Of a DNA stretch of 64,000 nucleotides, positions 16,899-24,736 are shown piece after piece. The notes beneath the pieces are model-generated. The model worked only from the letters and a program-made list of their open reading frames with translations, made no database searches and was not told the origin of the DNA. This DNA comes from Rhodococcus sp. OK302 (GTDB taxonomy: Bacteria; Actinomycetota; Actinomycetes; Mycobacteriales; Mycobacteriaceae), in NCBI RefSeq assembly GCF_002245895.1, contig NZ_NPJZ01000001.1:124001-188000 (forward strand), written 5' to 3'. The position numbers and the translations under genes are program-made. Position 1 is the first letter of the stretch. Each line of letters opens with the position of its first letter.

Positions 16899-17444
16899 TC
16901 AGATACTCAGCGCCGACATTATCTCGCTGAATGCGCCCTCTCGCCCCGGCAAGATGACCTTCTGAAACAGCGTCAGCACGCACTCGTCGAGTTGGTCCGT
17001 CGCGGAAAAACTCTTGCGCGACACATCGATTGAACGAAGACCGTGAGCTCGCACGTACCGGGCCAACTTGGTTCCGTCGCGCAGTGCCGTTGCCTTGCGC
17101 CCCGACGAATGTTCGAACCGATACCGACGTCCGGCTACTGCAACTTCGCAGAATTTGTTCCGGCGCCGCATCGCGCCCAGTTTTCCGTCCGAAACGCTCA
17201 CGGCACCCACACCCGGCAACTGTAAGGTCGCAGGCTTGCCTTTGATCAGGGCCGGACCGTATCGATCGATACGTTCAGCCGTGGATTCCCGCTTCCAACT
17301 GCCGAAATGACCTGTGAACTCGCTATCCGAAGCCGGAAAGAGTTCACCGCGCAGCACACCGGCCGGATCGAAAATAGCCACTGATGAGAGGTCTGCCGCG
17401 ATTTGCACAGACCAGCCGGTGTCGGTCGGACTTTTCCACTTCAT
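16899..17444 (-). CDS. Hypothetical protein
   Basis: A 181-residue soluble protein I do not recognise. It has no signal peptide or membrane helix; a basic patch (GAMRRRNKFCEVAVAGRRYRF) lies in the middle and alternating hydrophobics suggest a beta-rich fold. The ATG at 17444 is preferred since the 27 upstream in-frame codons fall across a GC-rich tandem repeat. It abuts the convergent TetR gene with no gap. Confidence 0.65.
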   Translation of the reverse strand: MKWKSPTDTGWSVQIAADLSSVAIFDPAGVLRGELFPASDSEFTGHFGSWKRESTAERIDRYGPALIKGKPATLQLPGVGAVSVSDGKLGAMRRRNKFCEVAVAGRRYRFEHSSGRKATALRDGTKLARYVRAHGLRSIDVSRKSFSATDQLDECVLTLFQKVILPGREGAFSEIMSALSI

Positions 17445-17450
17445 GCTCAG

Positions 17451-17496
17451 CAGTATTCCGCACCGGCCGGGGCCAGTATTCCGCACCGGCCGGGGC
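17451..17496. repeat. Tandem 23-bp direct repeat, two copies
   Basis: The unit beginning CAGTATTCCGCACCGG is repeated exactly twice (17451-17473 and 17474-17496) between the hypothetical gene and the exporter gene. It looks like a recent slippage duplication of part of the intergenic region. Confidence 0.9.
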
Positions 17497-17520
17497 CACC
17501 GTTCACACGGCGGTGACCCC
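17492..17520 (-). terminator. Hairpin downstream of the drug-exporter gene
   Basis: GGGGCCACCG (17492-17501) pairs with CGGTGACCCC (17511-17520), with one G-U pair and a 9-nt loop, 10 bp beyond the stop of the exporter gene. It is GC-rich without a T-run. Confidence 0.5.
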
Positions 17521-17530
17521 AGCACGTTCG

Positions 17531-19030
17531 TCAGTGCGCGAGGACCAATTCACCCTCAGGTGCCGACGGAAGCAGACCACTGCGGATGACCAGCCCCGTC
17601 AACACTGCGCCGACCACGAAAATGGCTGCGGCCCAATAGAACGTCGTTGTGTAACTTTCGACGGCTGCCTGCGCTTGTGTCAGCGGATTCATCTCGCGGC
17701 CGACCAGATACTTGGTGGACGCCGATGCTGCGATAGTGCTGAGCAGTGCGGTACCGATGGAACCGCCTACCTGCTGCATCGTATTGACCGTCGCCGAGGC
17801 AACTCCGGCGTCCTCGTATCGAACTCCCGAGGTGGCGCCCTGCATCGACGGCGCGAAGATGGTGCCCATACCGAGGCCCGTCACGATGAGTCCGGGCATG
17901 ATGTGGACGGCATAGGTGCTGTCGACGGAAATCTGCGCCAGAATTGTCAATCCGATTGCAGCGATCACCATTCCGCTCGGGATGAGGATTCGCGGACCGA
18001 ATCTGGGCAGGAACACTGCCGTCGACAGTGTGGCCGCGGTGACGATTCCCGCAACCATCGGCATGAAGGCCAGTCCGGTAGCGATCGGCGTGTAGCCGAG
18101 GATCAGCTGCATGTAGTAGGTCAGGAACAGGAAGACCGCGAACATGCCTATGCCGGAAAGGAATATGGCCAGGTACGCGCCGGCACGAATCCTGTCGGCT
18201 ACCACGCGCAGCGGAAGCAACGGATGGTCGGACTTGGTCTGCCAGTAGATGAATGCGGCCATGAAGACGACGCCCGTACTCAGCCACGCGATGGTGGGGC
18301 CTGAACTCCAGCCGTCGGACTCTGCCTTGGAGAATCCGAAGACGATGCTGAACAAGCTGATCGCCACCAGGATTGTTCCCGGGATGTCGAGTTTCGGCCT
18401 GTCACTGGTCGCGACGTGGGGCGCGAACAAGATCACAGCTCCGACCAATGCGATTGCCGCGAAGAAGAGATTGACGAAGAGGCACCAGCGCCAGTCGACC
18501 CATTCGGTGAGCGCACCGCCGAGCAGTAGTCCGACAGCGCCACCGGCGCCGGCAACGGCACCGAAGATTCCGAAGGCCTTTGCGCGTTCAGCCGGGTCGG
18601 TGAAGGTCACCGTCAGCAAGGACAGCGCCGCCGGTGCAAGAAGTGCACCAAAGACACCTTGACCCGCACGTGCGGCGACAAGCATCTCGAAGTTGACGGC
18701 GGCACCACCGATGGCCGAGGTGACCGCAAAACCGATCAGGCCGACGATGAAGGTGCGCCTGCGACCGAACAGGTCGCTCAGCCGACCGCCGAGCAGCAGC
18801 AAGCTGCCGAAGGCCAAGGCGTAGGCCGTGATGATCCACTGACGATCGGAATCCCCGAACTCCAGTGAGCGCTGCGCAGCCGGCAGCGCGATGTTGACGA
18901 TGGTGGCATCCAAGACCACCATGAGCTGCGCAATTCCCAGAACCGCGAGAATCAGCCACCGTTTTGCGTGGTTGTCCCCTGAAGGCGCCGGGGACTGCTC
19001 GGTTTCAGTCCACTCAGCAATGTCTGACAT
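17531..19030 (-). CDS. MFS drug exporter, DHA2 (EmrB/QacA) family
   Basis: A 499-residue 14-helix transporter. The motif-C-like VVLDATIVNIALP in helix 1 and motif A (GRLSDLFGRRR) are clear, as is RWCLFVNLFFA in helix 6. It should export hydrophobic drugs or metabolites by proton antiport. It is divergent from the TetR gene at 19131; paired inverted repeats between them make this a classic TetR-controlled efflux unit. AGGGAA precedes the ATG. Confidence 0.93.
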   Translation of the reverse strand: MSDIAEWTETEQSPAPSGDNHAKRWLILAVLGIAQLMVVLDATIVNIALPAAQRSLEFGDSDRQWIITAYALAFGSLLLLGGRLSDLFGRRRTFIVGLIGFAVTSAIGGAAVNFEMLVAARAGQGVFGALLAPAALSLLTVTFTDPAERAKAFGIFGAVAGAGGAVGLLLGGALTEWVDWRWCLFVNLFFAAIALVGAVILFAPHVATSDRPKLDIPGTILVAISLFSIVFGFSKAESDGWSSGPTIAWLSTGVVFMAAFIYWQTKSDHPLLPLRVVADRIRAGAYLAIFLSGIGMFAVFLFLTYYMQLILGYTPIATGLAFMPMVAGIVTAATLSTAVFLPRFGPRILIPSGMVIAAIGLTILAQISVDSTYAVHIMPGLIVTGLGMGTIFAPSMQGATSGVRYEDAGVASATVNTMQQVGGSIGTALLSTIAASASTKYLVGREMNPLTQAQAAVESYTTTFYWAAAIFVVGAVLTGLVIRSGLLPSAPEGELVLAH

Positions 19031-19050
19031 ATTCCCTCACCCAACCTATG

Positions 19051-19067
19051 CGGAGATGGCTTCTCCG
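19051..19067. promoter_or_regulatory. TetR operator, copy 1, efflux unit
   Basis: CGGAGA (19051-19056) and TCTCCG (19062-19067) form a perfect inverted repeat with a 5-bp spacer, close to the exporter start. Confidence 0.65.
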
Positions 19068-19092
19068 GTTAGAAAAAACGGTACACCCAAAC

Positions 19093-19107
19093 GGAGATGT
19101 TGTCTCC
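19093..19107. promoter_or_regulatory. TetR operator, copy 2, efflux unit
   Basis: GGAGA (19093-19097) and TCTCC (19103-19107) form an inverted repeat with a 5-bp spacer. Its centre is 41 bp from that of copy 1, about four helical turns. Confidence 0.65.
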
Positions 19108-19130
19108 ACTTGGCGAGTAAACTGGACATC

Positions 19131-19790
19131 ATGAGTACCGCAATGGAACGCCCGCTTCGCGCCGACGCCGCACGCAATCGGCAGTTGATCATCGATGCCG
19201 CACGCGAGCTGTTCGCCGAAGAAGGAATCGACGTCACGCTTGACGACGTCGCTCGCCGCGCGGGTGTCGGCGTCGGAACGGTGTACCGACGATTCTCCAA
19301 CAAGGAAGAGTTGATCGACGGCGTCTTCCAGCAGAATTTTGCCGATATGGCTGCCGCCACCGAAGCCTCTCTCGCCAATCCTGATCCCTGGGACGCGCTG
19401 GTCACTTTTGCCGAATTCGCTTGTGGCCGTATGTCGGTCAATCGTGGACTCAAAGATGTTCTCAACGGAACCGACGAAGGGTGCGAGCAGGTCGCAGGCC
19501 AGCGATCCATTATCGAACCGGCCGTCGAAGAAATATTCAAGCGGGCACAAGACGCCGGAATGCTGCGCCCCGACGCAGTGCCCACCGACCTCTTCGGCCT
19601 CATCTTCATGGTCGGTGCCGTCACCGAGTTCGCCCAACCCGTCAATCCGACCGTGTGGCGTCGGTACATGTCGGTAATGCTCGACGGACTCCGCACCGAG
19701 GGCCTGCACCGTGACCCACTCCCCCTGCCGCCCTTGTCATCCGATGAACTGCACGAGGCCAAGCAGCTACTGAAGACGCGGAAGCGATAA
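19131..19790 (+). CDS. TetR family regulator of the adjacent exporter
   Basis: A 219-residue TetR regulator with HTH near 35-58 (LDDVARRAGVGVGTVYRRF). The ATG at 19131 gives the family N-terminus (ERPLRADAARNRQLIIDAA); the frame is open for 80 codons further upstream but that part runs antisense to the exporter N-terminus and through the operators. Divergent placement and twin operators indicate it represses the DHA2 exporter and itself until a drug-like ligand binds. Confidence 0.93.
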   Translation: MSTAMERPLRADAARNRQLIIDAARELFAEEGIDVTLDDVARRAGVGVGTVYRRFSNKEELIDGVFQQNFADMAAATEASLANPDPWDALVTFAEFACGRMSVNRGLKDVLNGTDEGCEQVAGQRSIIEPAVEEIFKRAQDAGMLRPDAVPTDLFGLIFMVGAVTEFAQPVNPTVWRRYMSVMLDGLRTEGLHRDPLPLPPLSSDELHEAKQLLKTRKR

Positions 19791-19836
19791 GCCACTAACC
19801 GCCCCATAAAACTGCAACATGTTCTAGCATTGCCGA

Positions 19837-20688
19837 ATGGACGTGAGCTACGAGGGAACCAAGCGGGAAGTAGCAACAGACAAGGGAATCTTGCGCTATC
19901 ACGAGGCCGGCGACGGCCCACCGCTAATCCTGCTGCACGGCTCCGGAATCGGAGTCAGCGGATGGCGAAATTACCGCGGAAACCTGGAGGTCTTCGCTGA
20001 GCACTTCCATTGCTACATACTGGAGTTCCCAGGTTTCGGTATCAGTGACCCCGTCGACGGACACCCGGTTATCACTGCCAGTTCGGCAGTTATCCGCTTC
20101 ATGGACGCACTCGACATTTCGTCGGCGGCAATGATCGGCAATTCGATGGGCGGCGTCGTCGGCGTCAACGTGGCCATGCGACATCCCGAGCGGGTGAGCA
20201 AACTGGTCACCATCGGCGGGGTGGGCCCAAATATCTTCAGCCAAAACCCCAGCGAGGGAACGCGTCTACTACAGCAGTTCGCTGACGCCCCCAGCCGCGA
20301 AGGACTGGTTCACTGGCTCGAATGCATGGTGTTCGACCCCAGCGTCATCACCGAGGAACGGATCGAGGAACGCTGGGAAACCGCGAACGATCCGGCCTCA
20401 CACCAGAGCCTGGAGGCGATGTACGGCTCCAAAGCATTTGCAGCGCAACAGCAGATGATGTCCAAGTCGGATGTGCCGCCGTACTGGTCGATGATGCACA
20501 AGGTGCAGTGCCCGACTCTGCTCACCTGGGGTCTCGACGACAGGCAGTGCCCGCCGGATATGCCGATGATCCCGCTGCGGCTCATCCCCAACGCCGAGCT
20601 GCACATCTTTCCCAACTGCGGTCACTGGGTGATGGTGGAAGCCAAGGAAGCATTCGAACGAGTCACGACCGAGTTCCTCCTCCGATGA
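19837..20688 (+). CDS. Alpha/beta-fold hydrolase (meta-cleavage-product-hydrolase-like)
   Basis: A 283-residue alpha/beta hydrolase: LHGSGIGVSGWRNY forms the oxyanion loop, GNSMGG carries the nucleophilic Ser, and WGLDDRQCP and CGHWVMVE supply Asp and His. The pattern is that of C-C bond hydrolases such as BphD/HsaD, but no ring-cleavage dioxygenase is nearby, so an esterase role is equally possible. No ribosome site is seen; TAGCAT at 19825-19830 is placed so that transcription would begin at the ATG (leaderless). Confidence 0.85.
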   Translation: MDVSYEGTKREVATDKGILRYHEAGDGPPLILLHGSGIGVSGWRNYRGNLEVFAEHFHCYILEFPGFGISDPVDGHPVITASSAVIRFMDALDISSAAMIGNSMGGVVGVNVAMRHPERVSKLVTIGGVGPNIFSQNPSEGTRLLQQFADAPSREGLVHWLECMVFDPSVITEERIEERWETANDPASHQSLEAMYGSKAFAAQQQMMSKSDVPPYWSMMHKVQCPTLLTWGLDDRQCPPDMPMIPLRLIPNAELHIFPNCGHWVMVEAKEAFERVTTEFLLR

Positions 20689-20718
20689 GCTGAACCTCGA
20701 AGTGATCTACAGCTCGTT

Positions 20719-20851
20719 GGTAGTGCACTTTCGGTGCGAGCGGTCTTCACCGATCCACTGGAAACAGGGAAAATGTCCGGTACTTTTACTCGGTGGTTGC
20801 TTCCGGTAGCCGCACCGCACCGTGTGCGGACAGCCAGGGAAGGGCACAACC
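20719..20851 (+). promoter_or_regulatory. Conserved leader of pentapeptide gene 1
   Basis: About 130 bp before the first pentapeptide-repeat gene closely resemble the leader of the second one at 22058-22209. The best block (20772-20820; core GGTGGTTGCTTCCGGTAGCC) is nearly identical. No riboswitch class that I know matches. Confidence 0.5.
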
Positions 20852-20865
20852 ATGACATCTTCTGA
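20773..20865 (+). CDS. Possible leader peptide (30 aa), copy 1
   Basis: A short frame opens with MSGTF and continues WLLPVAAPHRVRT, and runs 14 nt into the pentapeptide gene. AGGGA lies 3 nt before the ATG. The peptide is shared with a second short frame at 22112. It may be a translated leader, or just a conserved RNA element that happens to be open. Confidence 0.3.
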   Translation: MSGTFTRWLLPVAAPHRVRTAREGHNHDIF

Positions 20866-21853
20866 TCTTCTCCACCGGCGGACCCGCCCTCGCCGTGGCC
20901 GTATCGCTGCCGCATTCGGTGGTGTTGTTCTCGCGGCGGCCGCGGTCGTGACTGCCAGCACCGGCCTCGCCGCCGCCGCAACACCCGACCAGACCCTCAC
21001 CGACGCCTGCACGCATTACGAGCCGGACCCGGACCCGACCGCCGTTCCTCCCCGAGTGTCCAACTGCCACGGCGCGAACCTGGAGCTCGCGAACCTGGCC
21101 GCCACGAATCTGACTGGCGCGAACCTGACCGGCGCGAACCTGGCCGGCGCGTTCCTGGCCGGCACGAATCTGACCGGCGCGAACCTGACCGGCGCGAACC
21201 TGGCCGGCGCGTTCCAGATCGAAGCGACCCTGACCGGCGCGAACCTGACCGGCGCGAATCTGACCGGCGCGAATCTGATTCCGGCCGCTATCACGGTGCC
21301 CGCCACATCCGTCGCCAGCGCCACCGTCACCTGGACCTTCCCCACCCTGCCCACCGGACTGGACCGCAGCACCTGTGATCGAGCCTCCGGAACACTGTTC
21401 CCCGTCGGCAACACCCTCGTCACCTGCACGGCAGGCAACAGCAAGGGGTCCGGTTCGGGAACCTTCACTGTCACGGTCACCCCCTATCCCGTAGCGCCGA
21501 CCTTCGTCAACCCCCCGATGCAGCAGTTGCGCGCCGTTGTCGGTACCGCGTTCACCCCGGTCACATTCACTGCGACCGGAACCCCGGAACCGATCACCAT
21601 CATCGTGACGGACAAGACGCAGCTTCCGCCGGGAATGACCTTCGAAAATGATCCCGTCACGGATGTCCCGACTTTGGCCGGCACACCGACCACCGCGGGT
21701 AGCTACACCTTCACCGTCACCGCAACGAACGGCACCACCCCCGACGCGACTCTGCAGGTGACGGTCGTTGTCGCCGACGCACCGGTGGTCGACCCGCCGG
21801 CGACCGGATCGCTCGGTTCACTCGGTTCGCTGGGCTCGATCTTCGGTAGCTGA
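20852..21853 (+). CDS. Secreted pentapeptide-repeat protein with HYR-like and Ig-like domains
   Basis: A 333-residue exported protein. Residues 1-43 are a signal peptide (RRGR, hydrophobic core, AAAA-TPD). About 70-145 are pentapeptide repeats of the form A-N-L-T-G. A HYR-like segment follows (SGTLFPVGNTLVTCTAG), then a putative Ig domain (LPPGMTF...PTLAGTPTTAGSYTFTV), and a Gly/Ser-rich tail (LGSLGSLGSIFGS). Pentapeptide repeats fold as a right-handed beta-helix; a surface or adhesive role is inferred. It is paralogous to the next gene. The ATG is preceded by GGGAAGGG. Confidence 0.85.
   Translation: MTSSDLLHRRTRPRRGRIAAAFGGVVLAAAAVVTASTGLAAAATPDQTLTDACTHYEPDPDPTAVPPRVSNCHGANLELANLAATNLTGANLTGANLAGAFLAGTNLTGANLTGANLAGAFQIEATLTGANLTGANLTGANLIPAAITVPATSVASATVTWTFPTLPTGLDRSTCDRASGTLFPVGNTLVTCTAGNSKGSGSGTFTVTVTPYPVAPTFVNPPMQQLRAVVGTAFTPVTFTATGTPEPITIIVTDKTQLPPGMTFENDPVTDVPTLAGTPTTAGSYTFTVTATNGTTPDATLQVTVVVADAPVVDPPATGSLGSLGSLGSIFGS
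21097..21282 (+). repeat. 15-bp tandem repeats coding pentapeptides, gene 1
   Basis: A run of imperfect 15-bp units (CTGACCGGCGCGAAC and variants) encodes the A-N-L-T-G repeats. The near-identity of many units at DNA level points to recent slippage expansion. Confidence 0.85.
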
Positions 21854-21895
21854 GCTGAGTTGACGTAACCGCACCACCCCCATCGATAGAACAGT

Positions 21896-21927
21896 CGAAG
21901 CCTCTCACCTGGTGGTGAGAGGCTTCG
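21896..21927 (+). terminator. Strong hairpin terminator after pentapeptide gene 1
   Basis: A perfect 14-bp stem (CGAAGCCTCTCACC at 21896-21909 with its complement at 21914-21927) closed by a 4-nt loop TGGT and followed by TCGTTGGTT. It separates the transcription of the two pentapeptide genes. Confidence 0.8.
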
Positions 21928-22057
21928 TCGTTGGTTCCGGCCGAAATTCTCGGTGAACTGCTCGTGGTGCCCGTCAATACCAGGACTCGTCAGATCCCCT
22001 CGTTGCAACCCGTTTATCCCGTGTGTCCGATACGACGCAGTGATGTACCGGTCATCG

Positions 22058-22209
22058 GTGGTGCACTTTTCAGTGCGGGCATTCTTCACCGATCCGGCCG
22101 TAACAGCATGAATGTCCGGTACTTTTGCTGGGTGGTTGCTTCCGGTAGCCGCACCGCACCCCGTGCGGACACAGCCCGTGCGGACACAGCCCGGAAAGGG
22201 CACCCCACC
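22058..22209 (+). promoter_or_regulatory. Conserved leader of pentapeptide gene 2
   Basis: The same leader as before gene 1, with the block at 22111-22160 almost identical. It differs mainly by an exact 15-bp tandem duplication at 22161-22190 (unit CCGTGCGGACACAGC). Confidence 0.5.
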
Positions 22210-22213
22210 ATGA
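22112..22213 (+). CDS. Possible leader peptide (33 aa), copy 2
   Basis: MSGTFAGWLLPVAAPHPVRT then a duplicated PVRTQ. The stop TGA (22211-22213) overlaps the ATG of the pentapeptide gene, as in coupled genes, and the 15-bp duplication keeps the frame. No clear ribosome site precedes the ATG, so coding is uncertain. Confidence 0.3.
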   Translation: MSGTFAGWLLPVAAPHPVRTQPVRTQPGKGTPP

Positions 22214-23259
22214 CAAGAACCGAGAACCAGCACAAAAACCTGCCTCGAAGAATGACCCGCGCACCGATCACCGCTGTAGTGGGCGGGGTTGTTCTCGCCG
22301 CGTCGGTGATGTTCGGGACTGCTGTCGGACCCGCCGCAGCAGCGGAGACCCCCGCTGAACTCCTCACCAGGGTGTGCACGAGGTACGTCCCCAACCCCAC
22401 CTCCTTGACCTATACCGATTGTTCCAACCGAACCTTGAGCACCGCGGTTCTGACCGGCATGGACCTGCGCTACGCGAAACTGACCAAGACGGACATGACC
22501 GGCGCGATCCTGACCGGCGCGAAACTGAGCAACGCGGACCTGACCGAGGCGAGACTGGACTCCACATCCCTGTTCGATGCGAACCTGACCGGCGCAAAAC
22601 TGACCGGCGCGACCCTGACCGGCGCGAACCTGACCGCCGCGAACCTGACCGGCGCAGATCTGTCCGGCGCCATCCTCACCAACGCGAACCTGACCGGCGC
22701 AGATCTGACCGGTTCCTCTCTGATTCCGGGAGATGTCACGGTGCCCGCCACACCCGGAGTCGGGACCGCCCCGACCCTGCCCACCGGTGTGGACTTCAGC
22801 ACCTGCAGCCTTGCCTCCGGAACACTGTTCCCCGCCGGCACCACCACTGTCACCTGCACGGCAGGCAACACCATGGGGTCCGGTTCGGGAGCCTTCACTG
22901 TCAACGTGACCCCGTACACCGTGGCCCCGGCCTTCGTCGACCCTCCGCTGCAGCAGTTGCCCGCTGTCGTCGGCACCGCGTTCACCCCGGTCACATTCAC
23001 CGCGACCGGAACACCGGAACCGATCACGATCATCGTCACCGACAAGACGCAGCTTCCCCCCGGAATGACGTTCGAGAACGACCTGGTCACCGGCATTCCG
23101 ACCTTGGCCGGAACACCGACCACTACTGGCACTTACACCTTCACTGTCATCGCCACGAACGGCACAGCCCCTGACGCCACTCTGCAGGTCACGGTCGTTG
23201 TCACCGCGCCGCAGGCGACCGGATCCCTCGGTTCGCTGGGCTCGATATTCGGTAGCTGA
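22210..23259 (+). CDS. Secreted pentapeptide-repeat protein 2, paralogue of the previous gene
   Basis: A 349-residue exported protein with the same layout as gene 1: signal peptide (1-45, ending GPAAAAETP), pentapeptide repeats at about 75-170 (more and more diverged: MDLRYAKLTKTDMTGA onward), a HYR-like segment (SGTLFPAGTTTVTCTAG), a putative Ig domain nearly identical to gene 1 (LPPGMTFEND) and the tail LGSLGSIFGS. The C-terminal halves are far more alike than the repeat regions. The ATG at 22210 starts the export signal; the open frame upstream is not used since it crosses the terminator. Confidence 0.85.
   Translation: MTRTENQHKNLPRRMTRAPITAVVGGVVLAASVMFGTAVGPAAAAETPAELLTRVCTRYVPNPTSLTYTDCSNRTLSTAVLTGMDLRYAKLTKTDMTGAILTGAKLSNADLTEARLDSTSLFDANLTGAKLTGATLTGANLTAANLTGADLSGAILTNANLTGADLTGSSLIPGDVTVPATPGVGTAPTLPTGVDFSTCSLASGTLFPAGTTTVTCTAGNTMGSGSGAFTVNVTPYTVAPAFVDPPLQQLPAVVGTAFTPVTFTATGTPEPITIIVTDKTQLPPGMTFENDLVTGIPTLAGTPTTTGTYTFTVIATNGTAPDATLQVTVVVTAPQATGSLGSLGSIFGS
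22441..22720 (+). repeat. 15-bp tandem repeats coding pentapeptides, gene 2
   Basis: Imperfect 15-bp units (CTGACCGGCGCGAAC and variants) encode about eighteen pentapeptides. The 5' half is more diverged than the central block. Confidence 0.8.
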
Positions 23260-23290
23260 GCTGCGATTCGCCCCTCCTGAGCGGAGGAAC

Positions 23291-23324
23291 GGCTCCGCGA
23301 GCTGTGGTCTCAACCCACGGAGCC
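23291..23324 (+). terminator. Candidate hairpin after pentapeptide gene 2
   Basis: GGCTCCG (23291-23297) and CGGAGCC (23318-23324) form a 7-bp stem with a 20-nt loop, 32 bp after the stop. It is weak. The remainder to 23467 holds only a 10-bp tandem repeat (CGCGAATCAC, 23376-23395). Confidence 0.35.
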
Positions 23325-23467
23325 TTGTCCACAATCGCCACCGGTTGCGACCCTGGACCGTGCACCTTGTTCGATCGCGAATCACCGCGAATCACCGCGA
23401 ACTCGATGTGATCCAGAACACTATTTGGCGGGAGGTTGCAACTACGTTGCGACTTCGACCGACGCAG

Positions 23468-23818
23468 TCACGACGCTGGACAGTCCGCCGCCGGCAGGTT
23501 CTCGGCGGCCCACGTCGTCAGCTCGTTCAAGGCCGGCAACAATGCATGCCCCGACGCTGTGAGCTGGTATTCCACCGCGACGGGCGGACCGGCGTCGACA
23601 CTGCGAACCACCAGTCCCGCGCCCGCCAATTCCGTCAACCGCTCGGAGAGCACCGAGTCACTGATCCCGCCGACAGCCCGCTTGAGCTCGGCAAACCCTG
23701 CCGGCCCGCTCAGCAGCGTGCCGAGAATGACACCGCTCCAGCGTTTGCCCAGAAAGCTGAAGGCACGCGCCAATGCCGCATCACAAACACGGGCTTCGCT
23801 CTTACCTGGCATTGCCAC
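23468..23818 (-). CDS. HxlR-type winged-helix regulator
   Basis: A 116-residue HxlR protein: CDAALARAFSFLGKRWSGVILGTLLSGPAGFAELKRAVGGISDSVLSERL is recognisable in parts as the HxlR core, with the conserved Cys at 12 near the N-terminus that in some members senses oxidants or aldehydes. It is the last gene of the long minus-strand catabolic operon, 18 bp after the thioesterase. The GTG at 23818 has GGAG 7 nt upstream; an ATG two codons later is the alternative. Confidence 0.88.
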   Translation of the reverse strand: MAMPGKSEARVCDAALARAFSFLGKRWSGVILGTLLSGPAGFAELKRAVGGISDSVLSERLTELAGAGLVVRSVDAGPPVAVEYQLTASGHALLPALNELTTWAAENLPAADCPAS

Positions 23819-23836
23819 ATCCTAGGCTCCGACGAA

Positions 23837-24736
23837 TTACATGCCGTCGATTCGCCGCAAGAGCGACTCCTGGACCACGGTTGCAGCCAAGACGCCGTCA
23901 CGCGTCCAGAAAGTTCCGGTCGACAACCCACGTCCGTCGGTCGCGGAGTCGCTCTGCTGTCTGAACAGCATCCACTCGTCGGCTTTGAAGGGTCGATGGA
24001 ACCACATCGCATGATCGAGTGAGGCCATCATGATGCGCGTCGGGTCTTCCATCAGTGAACTGTGCGGCTGAATGTCGAGGGATGCCGTCGACGCCAATGT
24101 CAGGTCCGACGCGTAGGTCAAGGCCCCCATGTGAAGCACCGGATCGTCGGAAAACTGTCGGAGCGGTTTGAACCACACGCATTGTTCGGTGCGCCCGTTC
24201 TGCCCGCGCAGTACGTTGTCCGGAACAAATCTCAGCGACATCACACGGTGGGTGATGTTCCGGCGAAAATGTTCCGGGCGCAGACGGGCCCAACGTTCGT
24301 ACGGATCCGGAAGGTCCTCCGGACTCGGCACGTCGGGCATGTCACTCTGTCGGTCATCACCGAACTCGGGGAGTTTGAACGACGCCGAGAGCGTGAAGAT
24401 CGGCTCGCCGCCCTGCACTGCCGTGACCTGACGAGCGCAGTACGTCCGACCGTCCCGAACGCGCTGCACCTCATAGCTGATGGGCGCGCCCGGAACTCCC
24501 GCACTGAGAAAGTACCCGTGCATCGAGTGCGCCATCATCTCGCCGGGTACAGTCCCGCCGGCAGCCGTCAATGCCTGCGCCGCAAGGTGTCCGCCGAATA
24601 TCCGCCCCGGAGAACCGGCATGGCACGATCCTCGAAATCTGTCGGAACCGAGATTCTCCAGTATCAGTAGGGTCTGCAGATCGAGAACCTCGACGTTATG
24701 TGCGGGCGCCTCCGCATCAGCGAATTTCACGCCCAT
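23837..24736 (-). CDS. tesB: Acyl-CoA thioesterase II (TesB family), cluster A
   Basis: A 299-residue double-hotdog thioesterase: [28 protein letters not shown] and the C-terminal [14 protein letters not shown]...[14 protein letters not shown] blocks mark TesB. It hydrolyses acyl-CoA to free acid and CoA, probably to release dead-end CoA esters and recover CoA. The start overlaps the stop of the racemase gene by 10 bp. A paralogue in cluster B (52603) shares all these blocks. Confidence 0.93.
   Translation of the reverse strand: MGVKFADAEAPAHNVEVLDLQTLLILENLGSDRFRGSCHAGSPGRIFGGHLAAQALTAAGGTVPGEMMAHSMHGYFLSAGVPGAPISYEVQRVRDGRTYCARQVTAVQGGEPIFTLSASFKLPEFGDDRQSDMPDVPSPEDLPDPYERWARLRPEHFRRNITHRVMSLRFVPDNVLRGQNGRTEQCVWFKPLRQFSDDPVLHMGALTYASDLTLASTASLDIQPHSSLMEDPTRIMMASLDHAMWFHRPFKADEWMLFRQQSDSATDGRGLSTGTFWTRDGVLAATVVQESLLRRIDGM

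Larger units (their letters stand above)
21854..22209. other. Intergenic region between the two pentapeptide genes
   Basis: A 356-bp stretch without a convincing main gene. It contains a strong hairpin terminator (21896-21927), the conserved leader of the next gene (about 22058-22209), a possible leader peptide frame and a perfect 15-bp tandem duplication (22161-22190). Confidence 0.75.

Noticed and set aside
20719..20851. Leader considered as a cyclic-di-AMP (ydaO) or cobalamin riboswitch
   Set aside because: The characteristic conserved blocks of those classes are not present; left as an unknown conserved leader.
21097..22720. Regular short repeats that might suggest a CRISPR array
   Set aside because: Units are 15 bp without unique spacers and translate to pentapeptides in frame.
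21703..23385. Very long minus-strand open frame opposite the second pentapeptide gene
   Set aside because: It is a reflection of the GC-rich 15-bp repeats; its product is low-complexity Gly/Gln/Arg with no domain.
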